NCBI RefSeq assembly: GCF_003946915.1 | Contig: NZ_RPOC01000011.1 | Location: forward strand, 62,001 to 126,000 | Direction of reading: 5' to 3' | Length of the DNA stretch: 64,000 nucleotides | Origin: Flavobacterium ustbae | GTDB lineage: Bacteria > Bacteroidota > Bacteroidia > Flavobacteriales > Flavobacteriaceae | In this document: piece after piece, positions 52,586 through 61,874 of the stretch | How the letters are laid out: the number at the start of each line of letters is the position of its first letter | How positions within the stretch are numbered: position 1 is the stretch's first letter | Position numbers and translations under genes: made by a program | Notes under the pieces: model-generated | Told to the model about the DNA's origin: nothing | Databases searched by the model: none | What the model saw: the letters and a program-made list of their open reading frames with translations, nothing else

Positions 52586-53665
52586 ATGCATTTAAACAAA
52601 ATTTCATTATTCAATTATAAAAACTTTTCTGAAGCAAGTTTTGATTTCGACATCAAAATAAACTGTTTTGTAGGGAAAAATGGCATTGGAAAGACCAATG
52701 TGCTCGATGCTATTTATCATTTGGCTTACGGGAAAAGTTATTTTAATCCGCTTGCTGTTCAAAATATCAAACACGGCGAAGAGTTTTTTGTGATTGATGC
52801 CGAACTCCAAAAAAATGAGAGAACCGAGCAGATTGTCTGCAGTTTAAAAAAAGGGCAGAAAAAGGTTTTGAAACGAAACGGAAAACCTTATGATAAATTT
52901 TCAGATCACATCGGATTCATTCCGCTTGTAATTATTTCGCCTGCCGATCGTGATTTGATTATTGAAGGAAGCGAAACGCGCCGTAAATTTATGGATAGTG
53001 TAATTTCTCAGTTAGATGCTACTTATCTTCACGAATTGATACAATACCAAAAGGTAATTACACAGCGAAATGCGCTTTTGAAATATTTTGCCCTCAATCA
53101 TGTTTTTGATAACGATACCTTATCTATATATAATGAGCAACTGCAAGGTTACGGTAAATCGATTTTTGAAAAACGAAAAGATTTCCTCGAGCAGTTTATA
53201 CCTATATTTAATAAACACCATCACGAAATAACAGGTTCTGAAGAAAGCGTGCAATTGGTTTATGAAAGTCATTTGTTCGAAAAAGATCTTCTGACGCTTT
53301 TACAGGAAAGCATAAACAAAGATCGCGTACTTCATTATACAACGGTCGGAATTCATAAAGACGATTTATCTTTTGAAATCGATACGCATCCGATAAAAAA
53401 ATTCGGATCTCAAGGACAGCAGAAATCTTTCTTGATTGCATTAAAATTGGCCCAATTTGAATTTTTGAAAAAACAAAGTGGCGTAAAACCTATTCTGTTA
53501 TTTGACGATATTTTTGACAAATTGGACGAAACGCGTGTTGCCAAAATTGTAGAAATGGTAAACAGCGAAACGTTCGGGCAGCTTTTTATTTCTGACACAC
53601 ATCCTGAAAGAACCGAAGCGATTGTAAAATCGACGCACCAAAGTTATAAGATATTTAATTTGTGA
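52586..53665 (+). CDS. recF: DNA replication and repair protein RecF
   Basis: 359 residues. SMC-like ATPase with Walker [21 protein letters not shown] (~30-49), the RecF central helices ([17 protein letters not shown]), signature [20 protein letters not shown] and Walker [14 protein letters not shown]. It loads RecA at gaps with RecOR. No dnaA or dnaN is nearby, so this is not the classical origin cluster. Stands alone between repeat-filled gaps. Confidence 0.96.
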   Translation: MHLNKISLFNYKNFSEASFDFDIKINCFVGKNGIGKTNVLDAIYHLAYGKSYFNPLAVQNIKHGEEFFVIDAELQKNERTEQIVCSLKKGQKKVLKRNGKPYDKFSDHIGFIPLVIISPADRDLIIEGSETRRKFMDSVISQLDATYLHELIQYQKVITQRNALLKYFALNHVFDNDTLSIYNEQLQGYGKSIFEKRKDFLEQFIPIFNKHHHEITGSEESVQLVYESHLFEKDLLTLLQESINKDRVLHYTTVGIHKDDLSFEIDTHPIKKFGSQGQQKSFLIALKLAQFEFLKKQSGVKPILLFDDIFDKLDETRVAKIVEMVNSETFGQLFISDTHPERTEAIVKSTHQSYKIFNL

Positions 53666-53678
53666 TTTTTTTAAAGTC

Positions 53679-53959
53679 GCCACGAATTCCACGAATTTTC
53701 GCTAATTTATTTTAGCCACAGATTTCACAGATTAACCAGATTTTAAACTTTTTAATTTTTCAATATGTGGCTAAAATGTTGCCGCAAAGATTTCAACCAC
53801 AAATTACACAAATTTTCACAAATTAATTTCTAACTGGTGCAAGTCAGAGATTTCACAGATTAGTACAGATTTTTAATCTCTTTAATACTTTTAATCTGTG
53901 GCAAAAAAGACACCACGATTGGCACAAAATAATTCGTGGAAATTTGTGTAATTCGTGGC
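53679..53959. repeat. Large inverted-repeat block ('cacgaatt'/'cacagatt' families)
   Basis: Fills most of the 359-bp gap (53666-54024). Outer arms gccacgaattccacgaattt (53679-53698) and its near-inverse at 53940-53959 (two mismatches) enclose further 'gccacagatttcacagatt' and 'aatctgtggc' words. No gene is visible. Confidence 0.75.
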
Positions 53960-54024
53960 TAACTTTCTTTTAAGAAATCAGTAAATTAGCAAAAAACATT
54001 AACTGCAATAAACAATCAAGAAAT

Positions 54025-54702
54025 ATGCTAACGAAAGAATCATTGCAATTTTTAGACGATTTAAAAAATAACAATAATCGTGAATGGTTTCAGGAAAACA
54101 AAAAACGCTATGAAATCTTCAAAAAAGATTATCACCAATTGGTAAGTGATTTTTTAGATGCCATGAAACCACTTGATCCTTCATTAGAATTGCTTGAAGT
54201 TAAAAACTGCACTTTCAGAATTAACCGTGATATTCGTTTTTCTAAAGACAAATCGCCATACAAAGCGCATTTGGGCGTTTGGATGTCGGCGGGTGCAAAA
54301 GGTGCAAATCGTTCCGGATATTATGTTCATATCGAAAAAGGCGCGAGTTTTATCGCCGGCGGATTTTATTCTCCGGATTCAGAAGAATTAAAGAAAGTCC
54401 GCAAAGAAATTGCTTTTTTCTACGATGATTTACAGGAAATTTTAAACGACAAAAATTTTAAAAAAGAATTCGGAAGTTTAGATGTCAACGAAAATAATTC
54501 GCTAAAAAGCATGCCACGCGGTTACGAAAAAGACCATCCGGCAATTGAATTTTTAAAACTAAAAAGTTTTACGGCAACTCAGCCTTATGATATTTCTGAA
54601 GTTACCAAAAAAGGTTTCGTAAAAAAAATGAGCGAAAAACTTAGTGCACTAAAACCACTTAACGAATTCATCAACCGCGCTTTGGAAACTGACGAATTTT
54701 AG
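54025..54702 (+). CDS. DUF2461 family protein (TIGR02453)
   Basis: 225 residues, cytoplasmic. Hallmarks LQFLDDLKNNNNREWFQENK at the start, NCTFRINRDIRFSKDKSPYK, and FIAGGFYSPDSEELKKVRKE. Widely conserved, function unknown. Monocistronic, between two repeat-rich gaps. Confidence 0.93.
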   Translation: MLTKESLQFLDDLKNNNNREWFQENKKRYEIFKKDYHQLVSDFLDAMKPLDPSLELLEVKNCTFRINRDIRFSKDKSPYKAHLGVWMSAGAKGANRSGYYVHIEKGASFIAGGFYSPDSEELKKVRKEIAFFYDDLQEILNDKNFKKEFGSLDVNENNSLKSMPRGYEKDHPAIEFLKLKSFTATQPYDISEVTKKGFVKKMSEKLSALKPLNEFINRALETDEF

Positions 54703-54715
54703 AGATAAAAAAAAA

Positions 54716-54765
54716 TCGCCACGAATTCACGAATTATTCCAAATTAATTCGTGAATTCGTGGCGA
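54716..54765. repeat. 20-bp perfect hairpin ('cacgaatt' family)
   Basis: tcgccacgaattcacgaatt pairs perfectly with 54746-54765, with a 10-nt loop. The T-run is on the minus-strand side, where no gene needs a terminator, so it looks like a dispersed repeat. Confidence 0.8.
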
Positions 54766-54778
54766 AAAAACTTTTATA

Positions 54779-55825
54779 ATGAAAAGGAAAATACTTTTTC
54801 TTGGAGAATCTTATCGCGCCGATGCTATAACCTGGATGAAAGGTTTGAAGGAATTTGGCGATTTTGAAATTATTACTTGGGAACTCCAAACTTCTAACAA
54901 TTATAGATTCAAGCGTATTATAGAATATCTTTTTTCTCCGCTTTCCATTCGAAAAATCATTAAAAAAGAAAAACCAGACATGGTAATTGCAGAAAGAACA
55001 ACCAGCTACGGTTTTCTTGCTACGTTATCAGGATCTAAGACTATAGCCGTCGCACAACAGGGCCGAACCGATTTATGGCCAGAAGATTCTGCTTTATATC
55101 CGTTTAAAAAATTCATTCAGAAATATGCCTTTAAAAAAGCACATTTAATTCATGCTTGGGGGTCTGCCATGACAATTCACATGAAAGAAATTGGCGTTGA
55201 CATGAACAAGGTTTTGGTTCTTCCAAAAGGAATTAATCTTTCGCTTTTTACTCCATTAACAAATAATTCAAACAAAATTGAGGCGATTGTAACCCGTTCA
55301 CTACAGCCAGAATATCGACATGATTCTATTTTACAAGCTTTTTATATACTAAATCAAAGAGCAATAGATTTTTCTTTAACCATTGTTGGTGATGGAAATA
55401 GATTGGAATATTTAAAGGATTTAGCCAAGAAAATGCAAATCGAAAATAAAGTGATTTTTACGGGAAGGATCCCGAATACTGAACTTCCAAAATTATTACA
55501 GCAAGCTAACATTTACATTAGCATGCCAATTACCGAAGGCGTTTCGGCTTCTTTATTTGAAGCGATGGCGTGCAATTGTTTTCCGGTAGTTTCTGATATT
55601 CCCGGAAATCAAAGCTGGATAAAACATCGTGAAAACGGACAATTAATTACAATTGATGATATTGAAATGTTGGCCGAAGAATTAATTTGGTCTTTTGAAA
55701 ATCCAGAATTGCGAAACGAAGCAATTATTCGAAACAGAAAATTTGTCGAAGAAAATGCTAATTATTATATTAATATGAACATTATTGCGGAGAAGTATCA
55801 TGAGTTGTTGGATATTCTAAAATAA
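54779..55825 (+). CDS. Glycosyltransferase family 4 (GT-B)
   Basis: 348 residues. The N-terminal Rossmann-like domain starts MKRKILFLGESYRADAITW. The C-terminal GT1 domain has LTIVGDGNRLEYLKDLAKKM, VIFTGRIPNTELPKLLQQAN and the donor-binding EGVSASLFEAMACNCFPVVS. It transfers a sugar from an activated donor, probably to a cell-surface polysaccharide or lipid; acceptor unknown. No polysaccharide cluster surrounds it. Confidence 0.9.
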   Translation: MKRKILFLGESYRADAITWMKGLKEFGDFEIITWELQTSNNYRFKRIIEYLFSPLSIRKIIKKEKPDMVIAERTTSYGFLATLSGSKTIAVAQQGRTDLWPEDSALYPFKKFIQKYAFKKAHLIHAWGSAMTIHMKEIGVDMNKVLVLPKGINLSLFTPLTNNSNKIEAIVTRSLQPEYRHDSILQAFYILNQRAIDFSLTIVGDGNRLEYLKDLAKKMQIENKVIFTGRIPNTELPKLLQQANIYISMPITEGVSASLFEAMACNCFPVVSDIPGNQSWIKHRENGQLITIDDIEMLAEELIWSFENPELRNEAIIRNRKFVEENANYYINMNIIAEKYHELLDILK

Positions 55826-55831
55826 TTTAAA

Positions 55832-55943
55832 CGCAAAGCACACAAAGATTTAGGCAAGGTTCGCTAAGCTATTATGCCTAAAGCTTTGCGAACTTTGCTT
55901 TTGATAGGTTCAAACTGAAATAAAAATCTTTGTGTGCTTTGCG
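55832..55943. repeat. Nested inverted repeat ('cgcaaag' family) before murB
   Basis: Outer arms cgcaaagcacacaaagattt (55832-55851) and 55924-55943 are perfect 20-bp inverses; inside, ggttcgctaagct and agctttgcgaactt form a second stem. Confidence 0.8.
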
Positions 55944-56027
55944 ATTAAATTAAACTTTGTGCTCTTTAGAGTCAAACCAAAAATTATAATTCATACTTTT
56001 GAACACAGATTAAAAAGCCTTTTATTT

Positions 56028-57041
56028 ATGGAAATCCAATCCAATTTTTCTTTAAAAAATTACAACACATTTGGCATCGAAGCCAGCGCAAAACAATTCG
56101 TTGCAGTTCATTCTATTACAGAACTAAAAACAATTTTGTCAGCAAACAAAAACGAGAAAAAATTTATTTTAGGAGGCGGAAGCAATATGCTTTTAACGAA
56201 AGACATTGATGCTTTAGTTATTCATATCGATTTAAAAGGCAAAAAAATCACAAAAGAAGACGACGATTTTGTTTGGGTCGAAAGTCAGGCGGGAGAAACC
56301 TGGCATGATTTCGTTCTTTGGACCATCGACAACAATTTTGGCGGATTAGAAAACATGTCACTTATTCCTGGAAATGTTGGCACAACTCCCGTTCAGAATA
56401 TTGGAGCTTATGGAACTGAGATCAAAGATACTTTTGTTTCTTGCGAAGCCATGAATATTGCAACTCAGGAAATGAAAACTTTCGATAATGCTGAATGTAA
56501 TTTTGGCTATCGCGAAAGTATTTTTAAACACGAAGTAAAAGACCAATATATTATCACTTCGGTTATTTTTAAACTGACCAAACGCAATCATAAAATCAAT
56601 ACCTCTTACGGAGATATTTTGGCAGAATTGGCTAAAAACAATATTACAGAACCAACTTTAAAAGATGTAAGCAATGCTGTAATTGCGATTAGACAGAGTA
56701 AACTTCCAGACCCAAAAGAATTAGGAAACAGTGGAAGTTTCTTTAAAAATCCCATTTTATTAAAATCTGATTTTGAAAAAATCCATCAGAAATTTCCAGA
56801 AATGAAGTTTTATGAAGTTTCAGAAACTGAAGTTAAAGTTCCTGCCGGATGGCTAATTGAACAAGCTGGTTTTAAAGGAAAACGTTTTGGCGACGCTGGA
56901 GTTCATAAAAATCAAGCATTGGTTTTAGTAAATTATGGAAATGCAACGGGGCAGGAAATTTTAGCTGTTTCGAAAGAAGTCCAAAAAACCATTTTTGAAA
57001 CTTTTGGAATCCACATAGAAGCAGAAGTAAATATAATTTAG
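56028..57041 (+). CDS. murB: UDP-N-acetylenolpyruvoylglucosamine reductase
   Basis: 337 residues from ATG 56028; the frame is open 32 codons further up, but those run into the repeat. FAD-binding FILGGGSNMLLTKDIDALVI, SLIPGNVGTTPVQNIGAYGT, GYRESIFK, the catalytic Ser in GNSGSFFKNP and a C-terminal FGIHIEAEVNII identify a type I MurB. It reduces UDP-GlcNAc-enolpyruvate to UDP-MurNAc, the second committed step to peptidoglycan. Monocistronic. Confidence 0.96.
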   Translation: MEIQSNFSLKNYNTFGIEASAKQFVAVHSITELKTILSANKNEKKFILGGGSNMLLTKDIDALVIHIDLKGKKITKEDDDFVWVESQAGETWHDFVLWTIDNNFGGLENMSLIPGNVGTTPVQNIGAYGTEIKDTFVSCEAMNIATQEMKTFDNAECNFGYRESIFKHEVKDQYIITSVIFKLTKRNHKINTSYGDILAELAKNNITEPTLKDVSNAVIAIRQSKLPDPKELGNSGSFFKNPILLKSDFEKIHQKFPEMKFYEVSETEVKVPAGWLIEQAGFKGKRFGDAGVHKNQALVLVNYGNATGQEILAVSKEVQKTIFETFGIHIEAEVNII

Positions 57042-57066
57042 AAATAAAAACTCCAATTTCTTATTA

Positions 57067-57576
57067 ATGAAAAAACTAAATATCGGGGTTCTTATAATAC
57101 AATTTTTAGGAATGATATTTCTAATAAATGGCATTTTCCAGCTTAGATTGTACACTGTTTCAGAAAAGGTAATGTGTATCATCGACTATTATTATCATAG
57201 AAAAATAGAAAGCTGCAGTCAATTTTTTTCTAATGAGGCAGAAATACTGAACTTTCTGCCAAGCATTTATATTTGGATATTTTTCGGACTTATATTTGGA
57301 ATTTCTATAGTAACTTTTTTAAACTGGAAAAAAAAGCTTTCGTCTGTAAACACCATTTTACTTGCAATTGCACTTTATTTACTTCTAAGACTTAAATTTT
57401 TTAGAAAAGAAGTTTTCTCCCTTTTGTTTAGAAAAATTAGAACAGCGCTTTCAGATGATTTTGCAACGCAATGCTTGATTGAAGGCATTATTTTTACTTT
57501 AGTAGGATTAGCAATCATTTATTTTAGTGTAAACTCTAAATTTTTCAGTTTTACAAAAGACGAAATTGAGCATTAA
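57067..57576 (+). CDS. Hypothetical four-helix membrane protein
   Basis: 169 residues with hydrophobic segments at about 5-25 (IGVLIIQFLGMIFLINGIF), 63-85 (LPSIYIWIFFGLIFGISIV), 95-110 and 135-155 (IEGIIFTLVGLAIIYFSVNS). Two Cys lie in the first loop (VMCIIDYYYHRKIESCSQF). I do not recognise a family. It begins 26 nt after murB and may share its transcript. Confidence 0.75.
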   Translation: MKKLNIGVLIIQFLGMIFLINGIFQLRLYTVSEKVMCIIDYYYHRKIESCSQFFSNEAEILNFLPSIYIWIFFGLIFGISIVTFLNWKKKLSSVNTILLAIALYLLLRLKFFRKEVFSLLFRKIRTALSDDFATQCLIEGIIFTLVGLAIIYFSVNSKFFSFTKDEIEH

Positions 57577-57639
57577 GCGAATTTGATTATAATGGGTGGA
57601 TCAAAATTGACTTTATAAATTTTTACAAATACTTCAGCT

Positions 57640-58254
57640 ATGTACATTCCTAACCTTTATAAAAACGAAAACGCAGAAGAAATAAGAGCTTTTTTGAAAG
57701 CAAACAGCTTCGGAATTCTGATTAATCAAACTAATGGAAAATTATGTGCTACACATATTCCGATAGAATTGGAATTGAATGCTGATGGAAAAGAAGTTTT
57801 GCAGGGACATATTTCAAAACTTAATCCGCAAGCTGAAGGTTTTAGAGAAAACGATCAAATTTTGGCCATTTTTACTGGTCCTCACAGTTACATTTCTTCT
57901 TCTTGGTATGATCATGAAAATGTTCCAACATGGAATTATATAGCCGTACATGTTTACGGAAAAATCAAGATTGTGGATTATGAAACTTCTGTAGAACAAT
58001 TGAAAAAACTGGTTGATAAATACGAAGCGAATTCTAAAAACCCAGTTCGAGTTGAAGATTTATCTGAAAAAACAATGCGTGAAGCGAGAGGAATCTTTGG
58101 TTTTGAAATCGAAATTGAAGAAATTCAGGCAACCAAAAAGCTTTCCCAAAACCGTGACGATCACAATTATGAAAACATAATTTCGGAATTAGAAAAAACC
58201 GAAAACCCTCTGTCTATTGCTGTTGCAAAAGAAATGTCAAAATGCCGAAAGTAA
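57640..58254 (+). CDS. FMN-binding negative transcriptional regulator, PaiB family
   Basis: 204 residues. The PaiB pattern is MYIPNLYKNENAEEIRAFLK, LCATHIPIELELN, GHISKLNPQA, AIFTGPHSYISSSWYDHENV and PTWNYIAVHVYG, a flavin-reductase-like split barrel that binds FMN. B. subtilis PaiB represses sporulation and protease genes, but most members are uncharacterised and may be flavin-dependent enzymes. Monocistronic. Confidence 0.92.
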   Translation: MYIPNLYKNENAEEIRAFLKANSFGILINQTNGKLCATHIPIELELNADGKEVLQGHISKLNPQAEGFRENDQILAIFTGPHSYISSSWYDHENVPTWNYIAVHVYGKIKIVDYETSVEQLKKLVDKYEANSKNPVRVEDLSEKTMREARGIFGFEIEIEEIQATKKLSQNRDDHNYENIISELEKTENPLSIAVAKEMSKCRK

Positions 58255-58268
58255 ATTGGTTTTGGCTA

Positions 58269-58298
58269 TTGAATTTAGCGAATTGATAAGTACATTTG
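58269..58298 (+). promoter_or_regulatory. Promoter of the GT2-sigma factor unit (-33 TTG and -7 TACATTTG)
   Basis: TTG at 58269-58271 and TACATTTG at 58291-58298 are separated by 19 nt, the optimal Bacteroidota spacing. The start codon is 40 nt further on. It is the best-formed promoter seen in the window. Confidence 0.7.
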
Positions 58299-58338
58299 CA
58301 GTCGCAGAACGTGAAATTAATAGAACCTAATAAATCAG

Positions 58339-59445
58339 ATGCTTATATACATATTTTACTTTTTTATTGCTATTGTTGTTGTTCAACTTTTTTATTATCT
58401 CGGAATTTTTGGAAAATTTGCTTTTGCCAAACCTCAGCATGTAAAGCCAAAAAATCTTCCAGTTTCTGTAATTGTATGCGCTAAAAACGAAGAAGAAAAT
58501 GTAAAAAAATACATTCCGCTTTTGGCACAGCAAGATTACCCTGATTTTGAAATTGTTTTAATTGACGACGCTTCTAGCGATGAAACTCTTGAAGTTTTTG
58601 AAGAATTTGAAAAAGAATTCTCCAATATCCGTTTGGTAAAAGTTGAAAATAACGAAGCTTTTTGGGGAAATAAAAAATACGCTTTGACACTTGGAATAAA
58701 AGCGGCAAAGAAAGATTATTTATTGTTTACAGATGCTGACTGTTTTCCAAATTCAAAAAACTGGATTACTGCTATGACTTCGCAATTTACGACAGAGAAA
58801 ACAATTGTTTTGGGTTATGGAGGTTACGAAAAAGTAGAGCGTTCCTTTTTAAACAAAATTATTCGCTTTGAAACGGTTCTTACCGCAATACAATATTTCT
58901 CTTGGGCAAAGTTAGGTCTTCCATATATGGGAGTCGGCAGAAATCTTGCTTATAAAAAAGAAGAGTTTTTTAATGTAAATGGTTTTATTGACCATATTCA
59001 GATTCGCTCTGGCGATGATGATTTGTTCATTAATCAAGCAGCAAATAAAGAAAACACTACCATTTCTTATACGCCAGAAAGTTTTACGTATTCAAAACCT
59101 AAACCAACCTATAAAGAATGGTTTACTCAGAAAAGAAGACATATTTCTACTGCAGAGCATTATAAGTTTTTTGATAAAATGCAGTTAGGATTATTCTTTC
59201 TTTCACAATTATTTTTCTTTTTATTGGTTATTATATTATTAGCATTTCAATTTCAATGGATTGCAGTTTTAGCCATTTTAGCAACACGTTATACTGTTGT
59301 TTGGACCGTAATTGGATGTTCAGCAGGAAAATTAAAGGAAAAAGATATTAAAATTTGGTTTCCAGTTGTCGAGATAGCGCTTATATTAACGCAAATTAAT
59401 ATCTTTATAACTAATATCTTTTCAAAACCGGTATATTGGAAATAA
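58339..59445 (+). CDS. Glycosyltransferase family 2 (membrane)
   Basis: 368 residues. An N-terminal membrane helix (MLIYIFYFFIAIVVVQLFYY) is followed by a GT-A domain: LPVSVIVCAKNEEENVKKYI, LIDDASSDETLEVFEEFEKE, the DxD-like FTDADCFP, and QKRRHIST as the QxxRW-like motif. Two more membrane helices lie near the C-terminus (~290-365). It adds sugars from a nucleotide donor at the inner membrane; product unknown. Its last 10 bases overlap the sigma-factor gene. Confidence 0.93.
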   Translation: MLIYIFYFFIAIVVVQLFYYLGIFGKFAFAKPQHVKPKNLPVSVIVCAKNEEENVKKYIPLLAQQDYPDFEIVLIDDASSDETLEVFEEFEKEFSNIRLVKVENNEAFWGNKKYALTLGIKAAKKDYLLFTDADCFPNSKNWITAMTSQFTTEKTIVLGYGGYEKVERSFLNKIIRFETVLTAIQYFSWAKLGLPYMGVGRNLAYKKEEFFNVNGFIDHIQIRSGDDDLFINQAANKENTTISYTPESFTYSKPKPTYKEWFTQKRRHISTAEHYKFFDKMQLGLFFLSQLFFFLLVIILLAFQFQWIAVLAILATRYTVVWTVIGCSAGKLKEKDIKIWFPVVEIALILTQINIFITNIFSKPVYWK

Positions 59446-59987
59446 ATTCTAAAATAGAAAAAGCAAAAAAAGGCGATCAGATCGCCTTTACTTTTTTATT
59501 AGATCATTATTGGAATGAGGTGTATGCTTTTATGCTAAAACGAACCGAAAATGAAACGACTGCAGAAGATATTACCATTGAGACTTTCTCTAAAGCTTTT
59601 GACAAAATAGGCTCTTATAATCCAGAATTTCAGTTCAATACGTGGCTTATAGCGATTGCAAAAAATGTCCATATTGATTTACTTCGAAAAAAGAAAACCA
59701 ATCTTTTTATAGAAATCACAGACAACGAAGACCAGCAGGCCTACAACATTGCCGACCCTACTCCATCTGCAGAAGATGCTTTAATTAAAGAACAGAATCT
59801 TTCTCGTCTGCTCTTATGCATCAAAGAACTTAAACCTCACTATCAAGAAGTAATTCAGCTTCGTTATTTTCAGGAAATGTCTTATCAGGAAATTGCTGCT
59901 AAGATTGACGAACCTTTAAGCAGTGTTAAAGTAAAACTTTTACGTGCTAAAAAATTATTAGCAGAAATTATCGAACGTAATAGATAA
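59436..59987 (+). CDS. ECF-type RNA polymerase sigma factor
   Basis: 183 residues. The start is a TTG overlapping the GT2 stop; the next Met (residue 33) is too far inside region 2, so TTG is preferred. Sigma region 2: DQIAFTFLLDHYWNEVYAFM, FNTWLIAIAKNVHIDLLRKK. Region 4: ELKPHYQEVIQLRYFQEMSY and QEIAAKIDEPLSSVKVKLLR. No anti-sigma gene follows. Coupling to a GT2 gene suggests an envelope response. The gene is followed by tonB-like 60145 after 157 bp. Confidence 0.92.
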   Translation: MEINSKIEKAKKGDQIAFTFLLDHYWNEVYAFMLKRTENETTAEDITIETFSKAFDKIGSYNPEFQFNTWLIAIAKNVHIDLLRKKKTNLFIEITDNEDQQAYNIADPTPSAEDALIKEQNLSRLLLCIKELKPHYQEVIQLRYFQEMSYQEIAAKIDEPLSSVKVKLLRAKKLLAEIIERNR

Positions 59988-60144
59988 TTTATTATCTTTA
60001 AATAAAGAATAAATTATTACTACTTTTATTCTTAAAATAAACAGATTTTCACAACACTAAAACTACAACTTTTACGTTGTTAGCTCAACCCTAAACCTTT
60101 TCTGCGTATGATTTAAAGTTACTTAACCTTAAAACCCAAAAATT

Positions 60145-60978
60145 ATGTCTAAATTAAGTATTTATGAAAACAAGTGGACCGATCTTGTTTTCGAGAACAA
60201 AAACAAAGAGTACGGCGCATACCAATTACGCCAAGAGAATTCTAAAAATTCTATAACAGCTCTCTTTATGGGTTTATTGTTATTAACTGCTTTAGGAAGT
60301 GCATCTGTCCTTATTAGCAAATTTAATTCGTCAGTAATTGAACCTGAGCCAGAACCATTTATTTACGATCCAATTACACCGGTCGACCTTACGCCTGATC
60401 TGGTTGTGCCACCGCCACCAGCACCACCAGCACCAGTAGTAGAACAAACTGCCGCAAGCCAAACAGATGCGACGCAGTTAATTAATCCTGTAATAACGAA
60501 ACCAGAAGAAGCTGTAGACAAAATAGCTCCTAACACAGAAAATGTGCCTGCGGTAGACAATGCTTCTGGAACAGGAACAGCAACTAATGTAATGCCTACA
60601 ACTGGAGGCGGAGGAGGAAATGGAGATGCTGCTTCGGTTGCGCCGCCAACTAACGATCCTGTTTCTATTGCAGTTTTGGATAAACTTCCAGAATTTCCAG
60701 GCGGAATTGCTCAGTTTTACAAATATGTTGGAAACAATTTCCGTAGACCAGATCTTGATGTAGAAAAAACACTGAAAGTGTATGTTTCTTTTGTAGTAGA
60801 AAAAGACGGGTCGCTTACTGACATTATGGTTAAAAATGACCCTGGTTATGGAATGGGGAAAGAAGCTGTTAGAGTTTTAAAATCATTAAAAACAAAATGG
60901 GCTCCTGGAATTCTAGACGGAAAACCAGTGAGAACCGCATATAATCTTCCGATTACAATAAAAACAGAAGTTGAATAA
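60145..60978 (+). CDS. Energy transducer TonB-family protein
   Basis: 277 residues. One membrane helix (ITALFMGLLLLTALGSASVL, ~33-55) after a charged start typical of Bacteroidota TonB (IYENKWTDLVFENKNKEYGA). A Pro-rich periplasmic spacer (PPPPAPPAPVV, ~88-98) is followed by a Gly-rich linker, then the TonB C-terminal domain (LPEFPGGIAQFYKYVGNNFR, LKVYVSFVVEKDGSLTD, GKPVRTAYNLPITIK). It passes proton-motive energy to TonB-dependent receptors. No exbBD is adjacent, so it uses others encoded elsewhere. Confidence 0.94.
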   Translation: MSKLSIYENKWTDLVFENKNKEYGAYQLRQENSKNSITALFMGLLLLTALGSASVLISKFNSSVIEPEPEPFIYDPITPVDLTPDLVVPPPPAPPAPVVEQTAASQTDATQLINPVITKPEEAVDKIAPNTENVPAVDNASGTGTATNVMPTTGGGGGNGDAASVAPPTNDPVSIAVLDKLPEFPGGIAQFYKYVGNNFRRPDLDVEKTLKVYVSFVVEKDGSLTDIMVKNDPGYGMGKEAVRVLKSLKTKWAPGILDGKPVRTAYNLPITIKTEVE

Positions 60979-60999
60979 AATAGATATTTTGAAAAGTGA

Positions 61000-61027
61000 A
61001 AAAGCAGGACTTTAGGTTCTGCTTTTT
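61000..61027 (+). terminator. Terminator of the tonB gene
   Basis: aaaagcag pairs with ctgctttt around an 11-nt loop, followed by TTTTG, 22 nt after the stop. Confidence 0.75.
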
Positions 61028-61078
61028 TTGTTTATATTTAATTTCGAATAAAGCATAGCAACTCAAAAAATAACTTTA

Positions 61079-61813
61079 ATGCCTTTTACTTTTTCGCATC
61101 CTGCAATAATTCTTCCGTTAAGATATTTGCCAAAAACCTGGTTTTCTATAACAGCATTAATAATTGGAAGCTTAACTCCAGATTTTGAATATTTTCTACG
61201 CATGAAAGTTAAAAGTAATTATAGCCATACTCTAAGCGGTATTTTTTGGTTTGATTTGCCTCTTGCGCTTTTATTAACCTTCCTTTTTCATAATCTAACT
61301 AGAAATCTTTTAATTCAAAATCTTCCTTCATTTATAAAAAACAGAGTTCTGATTTTTACCGATTTTGAGTGGAACGCTTATTTTAAGAAAAACTGGATTA
61401 TCGTTTTAATCTCTCTGCTAATCGGAATATTTTCTCATATTTTTTGGGATGGTTTTACCCATAAACACGGTTATTTTGTAAATCAAATTGATGTTTTAAA
61501 AAATACTGTTTCCCTTTTTGGAACACAAATTCCGTTCTGGAAAATAGCTCAGCATTCAAGTACACTAATTGGCGGCATAGTTTTGTTAATAGCATTTTTT
61601 AAACTTCCTAAAAAATTCAATTCTGTTGCTTCTAATAAATTATATTGGATTTCTGTTATTTTATTTTCCTCTTCAATTCTATTTATGAGATTTATATTAA
61701 ATCCAAAAGCCTTAAACATTGGTAATTTAATTGTCACTTTTATATCCTCTTTTTTAATTGCAATTACTATAATTCCACTACTAATAAAATTCAAATCAAC
61801 TCTAAAAAATTAA
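61079..61813 (+). CDS. DUF4184 membrane protein
   Basis: 244 residues. It starts MPFTFSHPAIILPLRYLPKT, the DUF4184 signature (His-Pro motif), then SLTPDFEYFLRM and FSHIFWDGFTHKHGYFV, with five or six membrane helices. Distantly like metal-dependent membrane hydrolases (YdjM/LexA-binding type), whose conserved His residues are kept here. Function unknown. It begins 52 nt after the tonB terminator. Confidence 0.9.
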   Translation: MPFTFSHPAIILPLRYLPKTWFSITALIIGSLTPDFEYFLRMKVKSNYSHTLSGIFWFDLPLALLLTFLFHNLTRNLLIQNLPSFIKNRVLIFTDFEWNAYFKKNWIIVLISLLIGIFSHIFWDGFTHKHGYFVNQIDVLKNTVSLFGTQIPFWKIAQHSSTLIGGIVLLIAFFKLPKKFNSVASNKLYWISVILFSSSILFMRFILNPKALNIGNLIVTFISSFLIAITIIPLLIKFKSTLKN

Positions 61814-61874
61814 CAAAATCCACTACATTTACTCTTTCAAAACGGAATCATTTTAACTAATTAAAAACAAAATA

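Noticed and set aside
52586-53665. Replication origin next to recF
   Set aside because: No dnaA, dnaN or DnaA-box cluster was seen. The surrounding repeats belong to dispersed families.
54716-54765. Terminator of the DUF2461 gene
   Set aside because: The T-run is on the wrong side for a plus-strand gene, and the words match the dispersed 'cacgaatt' family.
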